A stretch of 64,000 bases of DNA from Pseudoalteromonas sp. 3D05. GTDB lineage: Bacteria > Pseudomonadota > Gammaproteobacteria > Enterobacterales > Alteromonadaceae. This document shows positions 44,836-54,130 of this stretch, piece by piece (position 1 is the stretch's first letter; each line of letters opens with the position of its first letter). The notes under the pieces were generated by a model. That model saw only the letters and a list, made by a program, of their open reading frames with translations, was not told the origin of the DNA and searched no databases. The stretch lies in contig NZ_PDUS01000017.1 of the NCBI RefSeq assembly GCF_002723455.1, positions 31,397-95,396 on the forward strand, written 5' to 3'. Both the position numbers and the translations under genes were made by a program.

Positions 44836-47817
44836 TTAGTTGCCCATTGAATACCTAAAGCCAATTGCGTATCGCGGGCCGTATTGAGCTGCGCTCAAGA
44901 ACTGACTTTCGAATCGGCTAAATGAGCGTTCAGTTTCATTTGTTAAGTTAACACCTTCAAAGAACACTGTGGTGCTTTCGTTGACTTCGTAGTTAACGCT
45001 AACATCCCATTGAAGATACTCTTCAGCGTACTGTGGTGGCGCAGTGGCGCCTGAGTCCGGTAAACCTTGCGCTATAAGATATTGGTCGCGCCACGCACCT
45101 GTAATTTTTACAGATAAGCCGTCTTTTTCATAAAAACCTTGTAGATTCGCTGAATCACTCAGTCCTGCTAAAATAGCTTGAGAGGCAAGTATGTGGTTAT
45201 CATATTCAACATCACCGTCAACCATAGTTGCATTGAAGCCTGCGCCAAAGCCAGATTCACCAAACAAATGCTGAATAGAGACCTCTACACCGTTAACCTT
45301 TCGAGAACCCACATTTTCGGGTGATTCAATTGTCCACTCAATCAGCGGATCGGTTGCAGGGTCAGGTAAAATACGATTGTTTTCGCCAATACCTACACCA
45401 TTTGCAACAATCTCATTGTAAATTGCTCCGTCGGTTGCTTGTTCACCACGACCTTCAATGGCAGCAACTGCGTTATTCCAGCGTTCACCTAAATAGACGT
45501 CATGCAGACCTTCGTAGGTTGCATTAACTTGTGTGTTGTCAATCCAGTCATCAACGTCTTTCCAAAATAGACCAACCGCTGCGTAACTGCCTTCGTTGTA
45601 GTAATACTCTAAGCTCAAATCAAAATTTGTTGATTTAAATGGTTTTAAATTCGGGTTACCGCGACTACCACTGCGTGAGTTTAACTTAGGTGAAGGGGTA
45701 AGACTCAAGTTACCTAGCATAGCGTCTAGTGTAGGTCTGGATATTGTTTGACCCCATGATACACGAGAGACTAAATCGTCAGTTAAATCGACTTTAATAT
45801 CGATCATCGGAAGGAGTAAGTCGTATTGGCCTTTGTAGTCAACTTCTACTAACTCACCGCCACTTGCAAACTGCGTTAACCATTCAGAACCACCAGCCCA
45901 GTATACTTGTTCAGCCACGCGGCTTTTAGCTGGACTGACAATATCGGTTTCTTCATAACGTACACCTAAATTAACGAATACATCGTAATCGCTTACATTA
46001 AATACCCAGTTCGTTGAAAGGTATAAGCTGATGGTTTCTTCTTCAACTTTATTAGTTGGAAAGCCATCAAAGGTGCCAATTTGATATACATCACTGCCTA
46101 GTACGTCTTCTGTAAGGTATGCACTTTGGCGCGCAAAAGCTTCATCAAAATCATACGTGTAAGCATAACCTGGCGCTACGCCATTTGGACCAAAAGAAAA
46201 CTCATCGAGGAAGTTTGCTAAGTCAACACGTTCAAACATCGCATCAGGAAAAATCTCAGCAAATGTGCCGTTATTAAACCCTGGTGCATTTGCATTATTT
46301 GAACCACCCCATTCACTTAAGGATTGCTTAGTGTAGGCTGCGCCAAATTTAACTGTTTCAAGGCCAATATCAGTATAAGTAAATAATTGACCGTCGAGCT
46401 GCACTTGGGATACTTCAGATTCACCCGGCGTGCGAGTGAAAATACTAAAGTTAGAGCCTATTTGATTAGGGTCGATTTCTTGCGTGCCATTGTTCCAATT
46501 AACATTAAAACCAGGTACATCACCTTCACGGAAAGAATACTCTTTTGAAGCAATATCAGCTGAACCTAAGATAATACGGCCATTGGCGTTCAAACCGGTA
46601 TCTTTGCCGTTATCAATCGTTGTTTTTGATGTGTGTGCATCGAGTGTAAAGCTGAGGTTTTCAGTGGCGAGCCACTCAACATTTAAGCCGGTCGCTTTAG
46701 CATCTACCTCGGTTGTTTCACGAAATGCAGTAAATGATGCATCATCACCCGCTGAATTGTAATAGATGGCTGTGCCATTTTCGTCTAGTTCATATTCGTT
46801 CGCATTACCGCCAAATGAGCCATTCCAAATACCCCAAGATAGTGAGTTATTTCCCGTCACTGCATTTGAGATTGTGTGATCAAGGGTAAACGTTAAGTTA
46901 TCAGTAGGAGCAAACTGGAACGTTGCTTGTGCATTAAGGCGCTCACGTTGAATGTCGTCTTTGGCAAAACTAATTTCTTGCGGGAAGAATGCAGCAGAAA
47001 CACGTTCTCCGTTAGCATCCGTATACTGTTTTGCTGGGTTACCGTCAGCGTCTGTTGGGCGATTATCAGTAATATTTTCAGCATCTAAAGAAAGGTTAGG
47101 GTTTACTAACCACGAGCGTACATTTGCTGATTGCTTTTGAAAATCACGACGATGATATGAAAAGTTTGCTGATACACCGAAGCGCTCATCATCAAAGGTG
47201 TTGCTGTAGATACCAGCAATCTCAGGCGTCACTTCATCACCGTTTTCTACAGACGAGTCATGAATCCCTTTTGCCATGAATGAAAAACGTTCACCCGGCT
47301 TTTGTAATGGCTTTGCTGTAACGATGTTAACAGTGGCACCTAGTCCACCTGTTGGCATTTCTGCACGGGCTGTTTTCATTACTTCTAAAGAGCTAACACC
47401 TTCAGATGATAGGTTTTCAAAGTTAAATGAGCGTGTAAAACCTGTGCCAGCCATTTGGCGGCCATTAAGTGTTACGAGGTTAAATGATGGGCCAAAGCCA
47501 CGCACTGTGATTTGGCTGCCTTCACCGTTAGAGCGACTTACAGATACACCGGTAATACGTTGTAGTGATTCTGCTAGGTTGGTATCTGGAAATTTACCCA
47601 TTTCTTCAGCTGAAATGGCATCAACAACACCGGATGCATCTCGTTTAACATCCATTGAACGAATCAATGAGCCTCGAATACCTTTTACTTCAATTACTTC
47701 TAGCTCTGGTTCGGCAGTTTCTTCTTGCGCTGCGTAAGCTAAATTAAATGTGCTTGCAGCGATGATAAGTGACACAGAAGCCGCTAGTTGGCTTTTTTTA
47801 AACTTAATTGTGTTCAT
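44836..47817 (-). CDS. TonB-dependent receptor paired with GH16 enzyme
   Basis: About 993 residues. I chose the ATG at 47817, which starts MNTIKFKKSQLAASVSLIIAASTFNLAYA, a typical signal peptide; a longer frame begins at 47883 but adds 22 residues without a signal. The TonB box-like stretch LEVIEVKGIRGSLIRSMDVKRDASGVVDAISAEEMGKFPDTNLAESLQRITGVSVSRSNGEGSQITVRGFG is the usual start of carbohydrate-type receptors in this order. The last strand ends GFRYSMGN. It lies 79 bp after the GH16 gene on the same strand, suggesting uptake of oligosaccharides released by that enzyme. The two are probably controlled by the LacI-type operators upstream. Confidence 0.93.
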   Translation of the reverse strand: MNTIKFKKSQLAASVSLIIAASTFNLAYAAQEETAEPELEVIEVKGIRGSLIRSMDVKRDASGVVDAISAEEMGKFPDTNLAESLQRITGVSVSRSNGEGSQITVRGFGPSFNLVTLNGRQMAGTGFTRSFNFENLSSEGVSSLEVMKTARAEMPTGGLGATVNIVTAKPLQKPGERFSFMAKGIHDSSVENGDEVTPEIAGIYSNTFDDERFGVSANFSYHRRDFQKQSANVRSWLVNPNLSLDAENITDNRPTDADGNPAKQYTDANGERVSAAFFPQEISFAKDDIQRERLNAQATFQFAPTDNLTFTLDHTISNAVTGNNSLSWGIWNGSFGGNANEYELDENGTAIYYNSAGDDASFTAFRETTEVDAKATGLNVEWLATENLSFTLDAHTSKTTIDNGKDTGLNANGRIILGSADIASKEYSFREGDVPGFNVNWNNGTQEIDPNQIGSNFSIFTRTPGESEVSQVQLDGQLFTYTDIGLETVKFGAAYTKQSLSEWGGSNNANAPGFNNGTFAEIFPDAMFERVDLANFLDEFSFGPNGVAPGYAYTYDFDEAFARQSAYLTEDVLGSDVYQIGTFDGFPTNKVEEETISLYLSTNWVFNVSDYDVFVNLGVRYEETDIVSPAKSRVAEQVYWAGGSEWLTQFASGGELVEVDYKGQYDLLLPMIDIKVDLTDDLVSRVSWGQTISRPTLDAMLGNLSLTPSPKLNSRSGSRGNPNLKPFKSTNFDLSLEYYYNEGSYAAVGLFWKDVDDWIDNTQVNATYEGLHDVYLGERWNNAVAAIEGRGEQATDGAIYNEIVANGVGIGENNRILPDPATDPLIEWTIESPENVGSRKVNGVEVSIQHLFGESGFGAGFNATMVDGDVEYDNHILASQAILAGLSDSANLQGFYEKDGLSVKITGAWRDQYLIAQGLPDSGATAPPQYAEEYLQWDVSVNYEVNESTTVFFEGVNLTNETERSFSRFESQFLSAAQYGPRYAIGFRYSMGN

Positions 47818-47896
47818 AATTGCTCTGCTTTTACTAAATTTGTTAGGGTAGGCAGACAAACAACTCTGTTGATTATCTGCCACTTAATAAGGTGTA

Positions 47897-50557
47897 TTAC
47901 GGGTTCGCGATAACTACATTATCAACACGATACACAGCACCTTCACCTGAGCCCCACGCTGGGAAAATCATAAGTACATTGATATCACTGATATCTAAGC
48001 CTGCATCAAACAACGACTGCAATGTAAATGTATATGTTTGCCATTGACCAACCGTTGGTACTTCGCCTTCAGCACTTTCTAAAAGAGGCAGCTCTACTGC
48101 TGTCGCAGCGCCCGTTGATTCAACTTTGAACAACCACTGTGCATCTGTTGCATTAGGGGGGGTTACCATTTTCATTTCAAATTGAACAACGCCGGTCGCT
48201 AAAATAGCCGATGCATCAAAAGACACACCTTCGTCGGCTAAAAAGCCCATTACAGTTGGTGCCGCACCAATTTCAAATTGTGCAATTGTGCCGTGTGCGT
48301 CATCGTCTGCTTGCTCAGTCGGGGTAGAGCCACCGCAGCAATCCCAAATACTCCACATATCGGCTGCTTTATCTTTAAATACAGTCAGTTCGTTGCCCGC
48401 AGGAGCGGCTGCACTTGGATCGTATATTTTTGCGTTATCAACACGGTATACCGCGCCTTCGCCTGTGCCCCATGCTGGGAAGATCATCACTACATCCAGA
48501 GCGCTTACATCTAAACCTGCGCCAGCTAGGTCTGAAAGTGTATACGTATATGTTTTCCACTCACCGACAACGGGTGCATCACCTGCGTCTGTTAGTGGGA
48601 GCTCTACAGCAGAGTCGCCCTCGTTAGATTCAATCTTCATTACCCAAGTTGATTCTGGGCTATTTGGAGCCGTCATCACTTTTACATCAAACTGTAGTAC
48701 ACCACTTTCTAAAATACTGCTTGCGTCGAATGCTTTGCCGCTGCCACCTGCTGATGTGCGGGTGTTAAAGCCCATTACAGTTGGTTCAGCACCAATACTG
48801 AACTCGGCTGTTAAGCCATGTTCGTCGTCATCCATGGCTTCAACAGGGGTTGAACCACCACAACAATCCCACATAGGCCAATCAAGATTTTGTCCATCAG
48901 TAAATAAAACGACCTCTGGCGATGCCCCTAAGTCACCTTCAATAGCAATATTAGCAATGAGGTACTCAGCACCTTCGCCTGTCTGCCATGCTGGGAAAAT
49001 CATTAGTACGTCTATCGCGCTCAGATCAAGTCCTTTCTCTTGTAAAAACGAAAGAGGGAATGTGTAGGTTTGCCATTGACCAACAACAGGGTCTAAGCCT
49101 TCTAAACTTTGGTTTAATGGAACGTCGCCCGTATTTGGACCACCGTCACCCGCTTCAGCTTTTAACAACCAAATGGTGTCGGCATTTGGCGGAGTAACCA
49201 CCTTCATTTCAAAGGTTACACGACCATTTACGTCCACTAATGGAGATGCATCAAATGGCGCTGAAGTGCCTGCAAAGTCATCAGGGAAATGGCCACCGCG
49301 TGTAGAAAAGCCCAATACTGTGCCGTTGTTATCATTGATATTGAACTGAATGACTTCGCCTTTGTCGGCATCTGTAACTGTCGCAGGAACGGTACCACCA
49401 CAACAATCCCATGCTATCCAGCTTGAATTTAAGCCGCCGTCAAAAATGTTTAGGTTTTTGGCTACACCATCACTTGGTGGTGTTGGCACTGGAGCTGCAC
49501 CCTCAACTAGCGCGTCATCTAAGCTATCGTAGCCAGGACGAACAGTTTCACAGCCTTTACCTGTGGCAGGGTCTGATTGACACTCATATACACGTACATA
49601 GTCAACTTCAAAGCTTTGACCTTCTGCAAATGCAGTCTCGTCAATGCCTAAGTTGTTGACGTTTTCTGGCCAATCACCACCTACAGCGTGATTAAGGATT
49701 AAGAAGAAATCTTTATCAAACGGCGCTGTATCCCAGTGAGTTGTCAGTTCGCCACTGCCTTGTTCAAAGTATTCAGCAAACCAACCTTTATGTTTTAGGC
49801 CAACGGCTTCATCTTTTGAGTTGTAACGCACTTCAGAACGACGTTGTGTTGCATATAAGTAGCCGTCAACATACCAGCGTATTTCGCCTTCTTGCCATTC
49901 AATAGCATACGTGTGAAAGTCATCAGCTGGGTTCATGCCCTCTGGAAATGTATAAGCTTTTCCAGAGCTTGCATTATTTGGCCATTCGCGGCCATAATGC
50001 AGTGTGCCATAAATATTTGACTCTACAGTGCCATCTTCCCCAACTGTTTTAAGGTTAACAGCCTCAAGGATATCAATTTCGCCAGAACGAGGCCATTCGC
50101 CATACTCGGAGTCTGTTGGCATCATCCAAAATGCAGGCCAGCTACCTTGACCTGATGGCAGTTTTGCTCTCATTTCAAAACGGCCATAGGTAAAATCTGC
50201 TTTATACTGAGTGGTTAAACGGGCTGAAGTGTACGGCTTTTCTGCACCTTCTTCCGCTGGAAGAGCTACGATGTTTAAGATGCCATCGCTTAAAAAAGCG
50301 TTTTCACTGCTATCGGTGTAGCATTGTTTTTCATTATTACCACCGCCAGCGCAATTTATTTCGAAGTTCCACTTTGATGTATCAATCGCTTGACCGTCAA
50401 AGTCATCGCTCCAAACCATTACCCAATCAGAGACGGGCTCGCTTGGTTCGACAGCTGTTAAATCAGATTTTGTTTCAGCGCCGCCACCGCAACCGAACAA
50501 CATTGTTAGTGATGTGGCTGCAAAGAAACGGCTAAGATTGGATGTTGTCATGTTCAT
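47897..50557 (-). CDS. GH16 beta-glucanase/laminarinase-like lipoprotein with three CBM-like modules
   Basis: An 886-residue secreted or surface lipoprotein. The signal is MNMTTSNLSRFFAATSLTMLFGC with lipobox LFGC. The GH16 domain (about 45-330) has SWPAFWMMP and the catalytic SGEIDILEAV (EIDxxE, around residue 160). The likely target is beta-1,3- or mixed-linkage glucan such as laminarin, an inference from family and context. The C-terminal half has three modules of about 165 residues, each starting WDCCGG (around residues 386, 566 and 739) and ending DVxMIFPAWGTGEGAxYxxDN. I read them as carbohydrate-binding modules; their family I cannot name. The partner receptor follows, and LacI-type operators precede. 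Confidence 0.92.
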   Translation of the reverse strand: MNMTTSNLSRFFAATSLTMLFGCGGGAETKSDLTAVEPSEPVSDWVMVWSDDFDGQAIDTSKWNFEINCAGGGNNEKQCYTDSSENAFLSDGILNIVALPAEEGAEKPYTSARLTTQYKADFTYGRFEMRAKLPSGQGSWPAFWMMPTDSEYGEWPRSGEIDILEAVNLKTVGEDGTVESNIYGTLHYGREWPNNASSGKAYTFPEGMNPADDFHTYAIEWQEGEIRWYVDGYLYATQRRSEVRYNSKDEAVGLKHKGWFAEYFEQGSGELTTHWDTAPFDKDFFLILNHAVGGDWPENVNNLGIDETAFAEGQSFEVDYVRVYECQSDPATGKGCETVRPGYDSLDDALVEGAAPVPTPPSDGVAKNLNIFDGGLNSSWIAWDCCGGTVPATVTDADKGEVIQFNINDNNGTVLGFSTRGGHFPDDFAGTSAPFDASPLVDVNGRVTFEMKVVTPPNADTIWLLKAEAGDGGPNTGDVPLNQSLEGLDPVVGQWQTYTFPLSFLQEKGLDLSAIDVLMIFPAWQTGEGAEYLIANIAIEGDLGASPEVVLFTDGQNLDWPMWDCCGGSTPVEAMDDDEHGLTAEFSIGAEPTVMGFNTRTSAGGSGKAFDASSILESGVLQFDVKVMTAPNSPESTWVMKIESNEGDSAVELPLTDAGDAPVVGEWKTYTYTLSDLAGAGLDVSALDVVMIFPAWGTGEGAVYRVDNAKIYDPSAAAPAGNELTVFKDKAADMWSIWDCCGGSTPTEQADDDAHGTIAQFEIGAAPTVMGFLADEGVSFDASAILATGVVQFEMKMVTPPNATDAQWLFKVESTGAATAVELPLLESAEGEVPTVGQWQTYTFTLQSLFDAGLDISDINVLMIFPAWGSGEGAVYRVDNVVIANP

Positions 50558-50583
50558 TATGTGAACCCCAGTCGACTTAATAG

Positions 50584-50598
50584 ATGGAAGCGCTTGTT
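50584..50598. promoter_or_regulatory. Partial LacI-family operator
   Basis: TGGAAGCGCTTGTTA is a weaker copy of the AAGCGCTT palindrome, 27 bp before the GH16 ATG. It lies next to a possible -10 box (TATGCT on the minus strand, 50599-50604). Confidence 0.55.
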
Positions 50599-50623
50599 AG
50601 CATAGTTCATTTTTTAAAATTTG

Positions 50624-50641
50624 CATGTAAGCGCTTACATG
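50624..50641. promoter_or_regulatory. LacI-family operator
   Basis: A perfect 18-bp palindrome, CATGTAAGCGCTTACATG, with the GTAAGCGCTTAC core common to LacI-family regulators of sugar genes. Confidence 0.85.
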
Positions 50642-50666
50642 TGTGTGATAAAGATTGCGCTAACAA

Positions 50667-50680
50667 TGTAAGCGCTTACA
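50667..50680. promoter_or_regulatory. LacI-family operator
   Basis: A perfect 14-bp palindrome, TGTAAGCGCTTACA, 40 bp from the first. Two such sites at about four helical turns could be bound by one tetramer. The repressor gene is not in this window. Confidence 0.85.
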
Positions 50681-51062
50681 AAGCGTATGATAATGCGTGC
50701 ATTAGGTCAACATATTTAATGTCTTTAATTAACTTTTATTTAACTACTGTTTGATTAAGGTGGGAAGTTATAATAATGATTTTTAATTATGCCATTGATT
50801 AAATTGAAATATTTTATTTTTTATAATGAAGATATCAAACTTTAAATATTCTGTTAAAAAACGCTAAAATGCAATAATTGCCAAACATTGAATGTTGCTT
50901 CTTTAACCTATAAAAGCTGTCGCTATTTTAGTACGACTTTTTAAAGATGTTATTGCAGTAATACCGTGGTGAATATTAAACACGAATAATTAAAGGGAAG
51001 TCCTTAGGTTATTAGTGATCATTGAAGTTTGCGGGTGGAAAATTATTTGAACCAGAAGAGAG

Positions 51063-51089
51063 GTAACAACCGAAATGCTCGGTTGTTAC
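51063..51089. terminator. Orphan hairpin
   Basis: A perfect 11-bp stem, GTAACAACCGA with its complement, and loop AATGC. No gene ends here, so it may be the terminator of a deleted gene. Confidence 0.5.
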
Positions 51090-51091
51090 TG

Positions 51092-51112
51092 AGCCTGAAC
51101 TCTGAATAAGAG
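51092..51112. mobile_element. MITE remnant (single inverted-repeat end)
   Basis: The sequence AGCCTGAACTCTGAATAAGA resembles the left end of the 33400 element, AACCTGAACTCTGGTTAAGA. No matching right end is found downstream. Confidence 0.6.
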
Positions 51113-51370
51113 CTATAAACTCAAACCATCTCAGGATGCGAGCGTTGTTGGAATTGAAAGCGATTTAGGCAATGCATTGATTGCTGGGTCTATTGTTAAA
51201 AATAATAACGCAGTATAAATCGCTTTTATGCCAAGCCATTGGGCGCTTCACAAGCACTTAGTCTCATCGTTGTTCCTTCTTAAAAGGAATGGCCTTTGTT
51301 GCAAAGTAACGCTTTTAAATTAAGCCCCTGTGAAACGCTGAATTCTGCCTTTTGAGGTGGTTTGGGTATA

Positions 51371-51796
51371 CTAATGCATGGCGTTGTTGTATTTATCAGC
51401 TAATAACTGCTTTTGATTTTCAGTAAGTGCTTTACCTGCTAGTTGAAACACCTCTTGTTCTTCTTCCTCAAGATGATGGTGTACTATATGGTGCAGTTTT
51501 TTTGCTTTTGCAAGCCATGCAGGTGAGCTCATTTCTGTGTTTTCAAGTGCCTCAATCAGCTCATCAATATCGTGGTGCTCAGCAACACTGTGACGTGCTT
51601 TCTCTTGGGTTAAGTCATCGCACATCAGCGGATTATAAAAAAAGCGTTCTTCGAACTTAGCATGCTCTTCGAGTTCATGTTTTAGTTCAGTCATAAGTGA
51701 CTGGCGGTTTTCAGAGTCACCACTGGTTTTGATCAGGGCATCTACTAGTGAACGTTGTTTATCGTGGTCGTGACGTAATGCTTCAAAAATATTCAT
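51371..51796 (-). CDS. Hemerythrin HHE-domain protein
   Basis: A 141-residue four-helix bundle with the di-iron ligand pattern of hemerythrin domains: ALRHDHDKQRSLV, LEEHAKFEERFFYNPL, VAEHHDIDELI and HHIVHHHLEEEEQEVF. Proteins of this type bind oxygen or NO, or repair or sense iron centres. It is a single gene with no operon partner on its strand. The stop is 575 bp from the GH16 operators region. Confidence 0.92.
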   Translation of the reverse strand: MNIFEALRHDHDKQRSLVDALIKTSGDSENRQSLMTELKHELEEHAKFEERFFYNPLMCDDLTQEKARHSVAEHHDIDELIEALENTEMSSPAWLAKAKKLHHIVHHHLEEEEQEVFQLAGKALTENQKQLLADKYNNAMH

Positions 51797-51935
51797 AATG
51801 TATCCTTGCTTATTTTAATATAGTTTGATTGTGCAAAGGATGAACCATAATTTAAAGCATTGTTTTATAATGGTTTTGTTTGTACTTGAAGTGCTTCGTA
51901 GGTTTTATTTTGTAATAATTACAGACTAAAATGAA

Positions 51936-51961
51936 AAAGGCTAACACTGTGGTTAGCCTTT
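51936..51961. terminator. Terminator of the S9 peptidase gene
   Basis: A 10-bp stem (AAAGGCTAAC with its complement) and 6-nt loop. Read leftward on the minus strand it is followed by a T-run, so it ends the S9 peptidase transcript. Confidence 0.85.
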
Positions 51962-51988
51962 GGAGTAATTAAATTATTAATTTACTAA

Positions 51989-54037
51989 TTATTTATTCGC
52001 GTCTTTAACTGTTTTTAATTTAGCCGCGTGGTCAATTTCAAAGGCTGGCATGTCTTTGTTGCCATCCATTAAATAATTGTCCATCCAACGCATCAAGCGT
52101 AAGCTGTAATCGTATTGTGCCGCCACTTTACGGTTACCGTGACCTTCACCTGGGTAGTAAATTAAGCGAACATCTTTACCTTGTACCTTCATGTAACGGT
52201 ACATTTCCATTGACTGAGCAGGGTGAACACGTGGATCATCTTTACCGTGCATGATCAGTAATGGTGTTTCAGATTGACCAGCCCAATAAATAGGGCTGCG
52301 CTCTAAGTACCATTGCCATTTATCCCAAGGGTATGAACGCGCATGAACTAAGTTCATTTCGTTTGAAATATCAGTCGTACCAAACTTTGACAGTTGGTTA
52401 GTTACACCGACAAACATCACACTTGCTGCGAAGTGTTTGGTTAGTTTAGTTGCCGCCCAAGCTGACGCATAGCCACCATAAGAGCCACCGGTAATACCAA
52501 CACGTTTAGTATCAACTAAGCCCATATCAACAAGGTGATTTTTAAAATCAACCAAGTCATCAAACTCTTTGCCTGCATAGTCATTTTGGCCAAGCTTCGA
52601 GTAATCAACACCTTTACCTGTTGAACCGCGATAGTTCGGGTAAAATACCGCATATCCACGTGCAGCTCCCATTTGCCCTGGGCGAGAGTAGTTTGTTATC
52701 CAACCGTCTTTGTCATGACTTTCTGGGCCACCATGTACAGACATAATTAATGGGTAACGCGTGCCCTCATTGTAATCAAGCGGATATACAAGTACACCAT
52801 CAATTTCAACACCATCACGTGCTTTTAAAGAAACGGTTTCTTGTTTTGCAAAACGTTTGTCGTTTAACCATTCGTTTGAATCTGTTAAACGTGTGGCTTT
52901 ACTTTTACGTACAATAAATACTTCGTTAGGGTGCTTTGCAGTGTTACCGCGAAGCGCAATCGTTTTATCTGAGTCTGAAATACTCAGGTTAGAAGCAATA
53001 AATTGACCTTCTTTGATCAGCTTTTTATATTTTTTTGAGCCTGCTTTGATACTTGCTACATAGCTTTGAGTGCCAACATTCGCTATGAAATTAAGCGTAT
53101 TGCGTTTGTTTGACCATTCGATGTCAGCAATATGGCCCATAAAATTAGGCAGCCATTCTGTAATTTGTGCTGTTTTAGTATCAGCTATAAATAAACGGCC
53201 TGTCGCTGGATCATGTTTATCTTCTGCGCCGATGATTGCAATGTACTTACCATCATGAGAAAGCTCTGCATCGCCCAATTTGCCTTCTGTTTTAAATGAT
53301 AACGTTACTTGGTTACTGGCAACATCGTATAAATGCCACATAGATTTTGTGTATCGATCATCAATAAGTGCTGTTGGCTGAGTTTTAACAAGTAACTTTT
53401 CGCCATTGGCCGCCCAGTTAACATCACTTACGTAGTTTTCTACGTTTAATGCTGTTGGGGTAACTGGTTTATCTGATTTTTCTAAATCAACAATAAATAG
53501 CTGCTTGTTCTTTAGGCCAAGCTCATATACTTCTGCCTTGAAACCCAGTTTTTTAAGTTCTTTATCTGACTTGTCGGCAGCAGGCATAGCTAAGATGGCT
53601 AGCTGCTTATTGTTGGGGCTGAGCTGATAGCTTGAAATAGATGTGTCTTTAAGTGAAAGTACTTTTTGTGCTTCACCACCATCAACCGGTATTTGGTACA
53701 ACGCAGTGTACTTTTCGTCTTCTAGTTTAGCTAAAAAGTAGATTTTTTTACTATCATTTGACCACTGAATACTTTTGATATTCACCGAACCTGTGATGAA
53801 AGGACGTTCAACACCTTCGTCATTTACAACATACAGTTCGCTGTAGTTACGGCCATTTTCATCAACGTAAAGAGTACGCGGCACTGATCGAGTAAAAGCA
53901 ACGCTATCACCATCAGGGCTAACGCTGGTCTGGATAACTGACTGAATTTTTGGGATATCTTCAATTGTAATAGGTGTAGCAGCAAAAGCTAATGAACTCG
54001 TAAGTCCAACGGCTAACGCTAAACTGGTTTTTAGCAT
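51989..54037 (-). CDS. S9 family prolyl-oligopeptidase-type peptidase
   Basis: A 682-residue exported serine peptidase with signal peptide MLKTSLALAVGLTSSLAFA. An N-terminal seven-bladed propeller (about 30-400) is followed by an alpha/beta hydrolase domain. The catalytic Ser is in TGGSYGGYAS (about residue 519), Asp in MHGKDDPRVHP and His in GEGHGNRK. It is an acylaminoacyl- or dipeptidyl-peptidase-like enzyme that releases short peptides or amino acids. It is upstream of its own terminator, and 93 bp separates it from the TonB receptor gene on the same strand. Confidence 0.93.
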   Translation of the reverse strand: MLKTSLALAVGLTSSLAFAATPITIEDIPKIQSVIQTSVSPDGDSVAFTRSVPRTLYVDENGRNYSELYVVNDEGVERPFITGSVNIKSIQWSNDSKKIYFLAKLEDEKYTALYQIPVDGGEAQKVLSLKDTSISSYQLSPNNKQLAILAMPAADKSDKELKKLGFKAEVYELGLKNKQLFIVDLEKSDKPVTPTALNVENYVSDVNWAANGEKLLVKTQPTALIDDRYTKSMWHLYDVASNQVTLSFKTEGKLGDAELSHDGKYIAIIGAEDKHDPATGRLFIADTKTAQITEWLPNFMGHIADIEWSNKRNTLNFIANVGTQSYVASIKAGSKKYKKLIKEGQFIASNLSISDSDKTIALRGNTAKHPNEVFIVRKSKATRLTDSNEWLNDKRFAKQETVSLKARDGVEIDGVLVYPLDYNEGTRYPLIMSVHGGPESHDKDGWITNYSRPGQMGAARGYAVFYPNYRGSTGKGVDYSKLGQNDYAGKEFDDLVDFKNHLVDMGLVDTKRVGITGGSYGGYASAWAATKLTKHFAASVMFVGVTNQLSKFGTTDISNEMNLVHARSYPWDKWQWYLERSPIYWAGQSETPLLIMHGKDDPRVHPAQSMEMYRYMKVQGKDVRLIYYPGEGHGNRKVAAQYDYSLRLMRWMDNYLMDGNKDMPAFEIDHAAKLKTVKDANK

Positions 54038-54130
54038 GGGTATTTCCTTCGCTTGTAATAATTATTTGCACAGTATAACAAGGCGTACCTTAATTACTAA
54101 AATATGCGATTAACGTCCAAGCACTGACGA

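Larger units (their letters stand above)
50681..51370. other. Long intergenic region with remnants
   Basis: About 690 bp without a gene. It holds the upstream part of the GH16 promoter, a strong hairpin (51063-51089), a MITE half (51092-51112), and a short open stretch (51112-51220) encoding NKSYKLKPSQDASVVGIESD and then LGNALIAGSIVKNNNAV. This reads like the end of a lost protein but I cannot place it. Nothing else is recognised. Confidence 0.6.

Noticed and set aside
47276..47737. 153-codon plus-strand open frame
   Set aside because: Antisense to the conserved plug domain of a TonB receptor; no independent evidence.
48288..49067. 259-codon plus-strand open frame
   Set aside because: It is antisense to the repeated modules of the GH16 gene, has no known features and is a shadow of that gene's composition.
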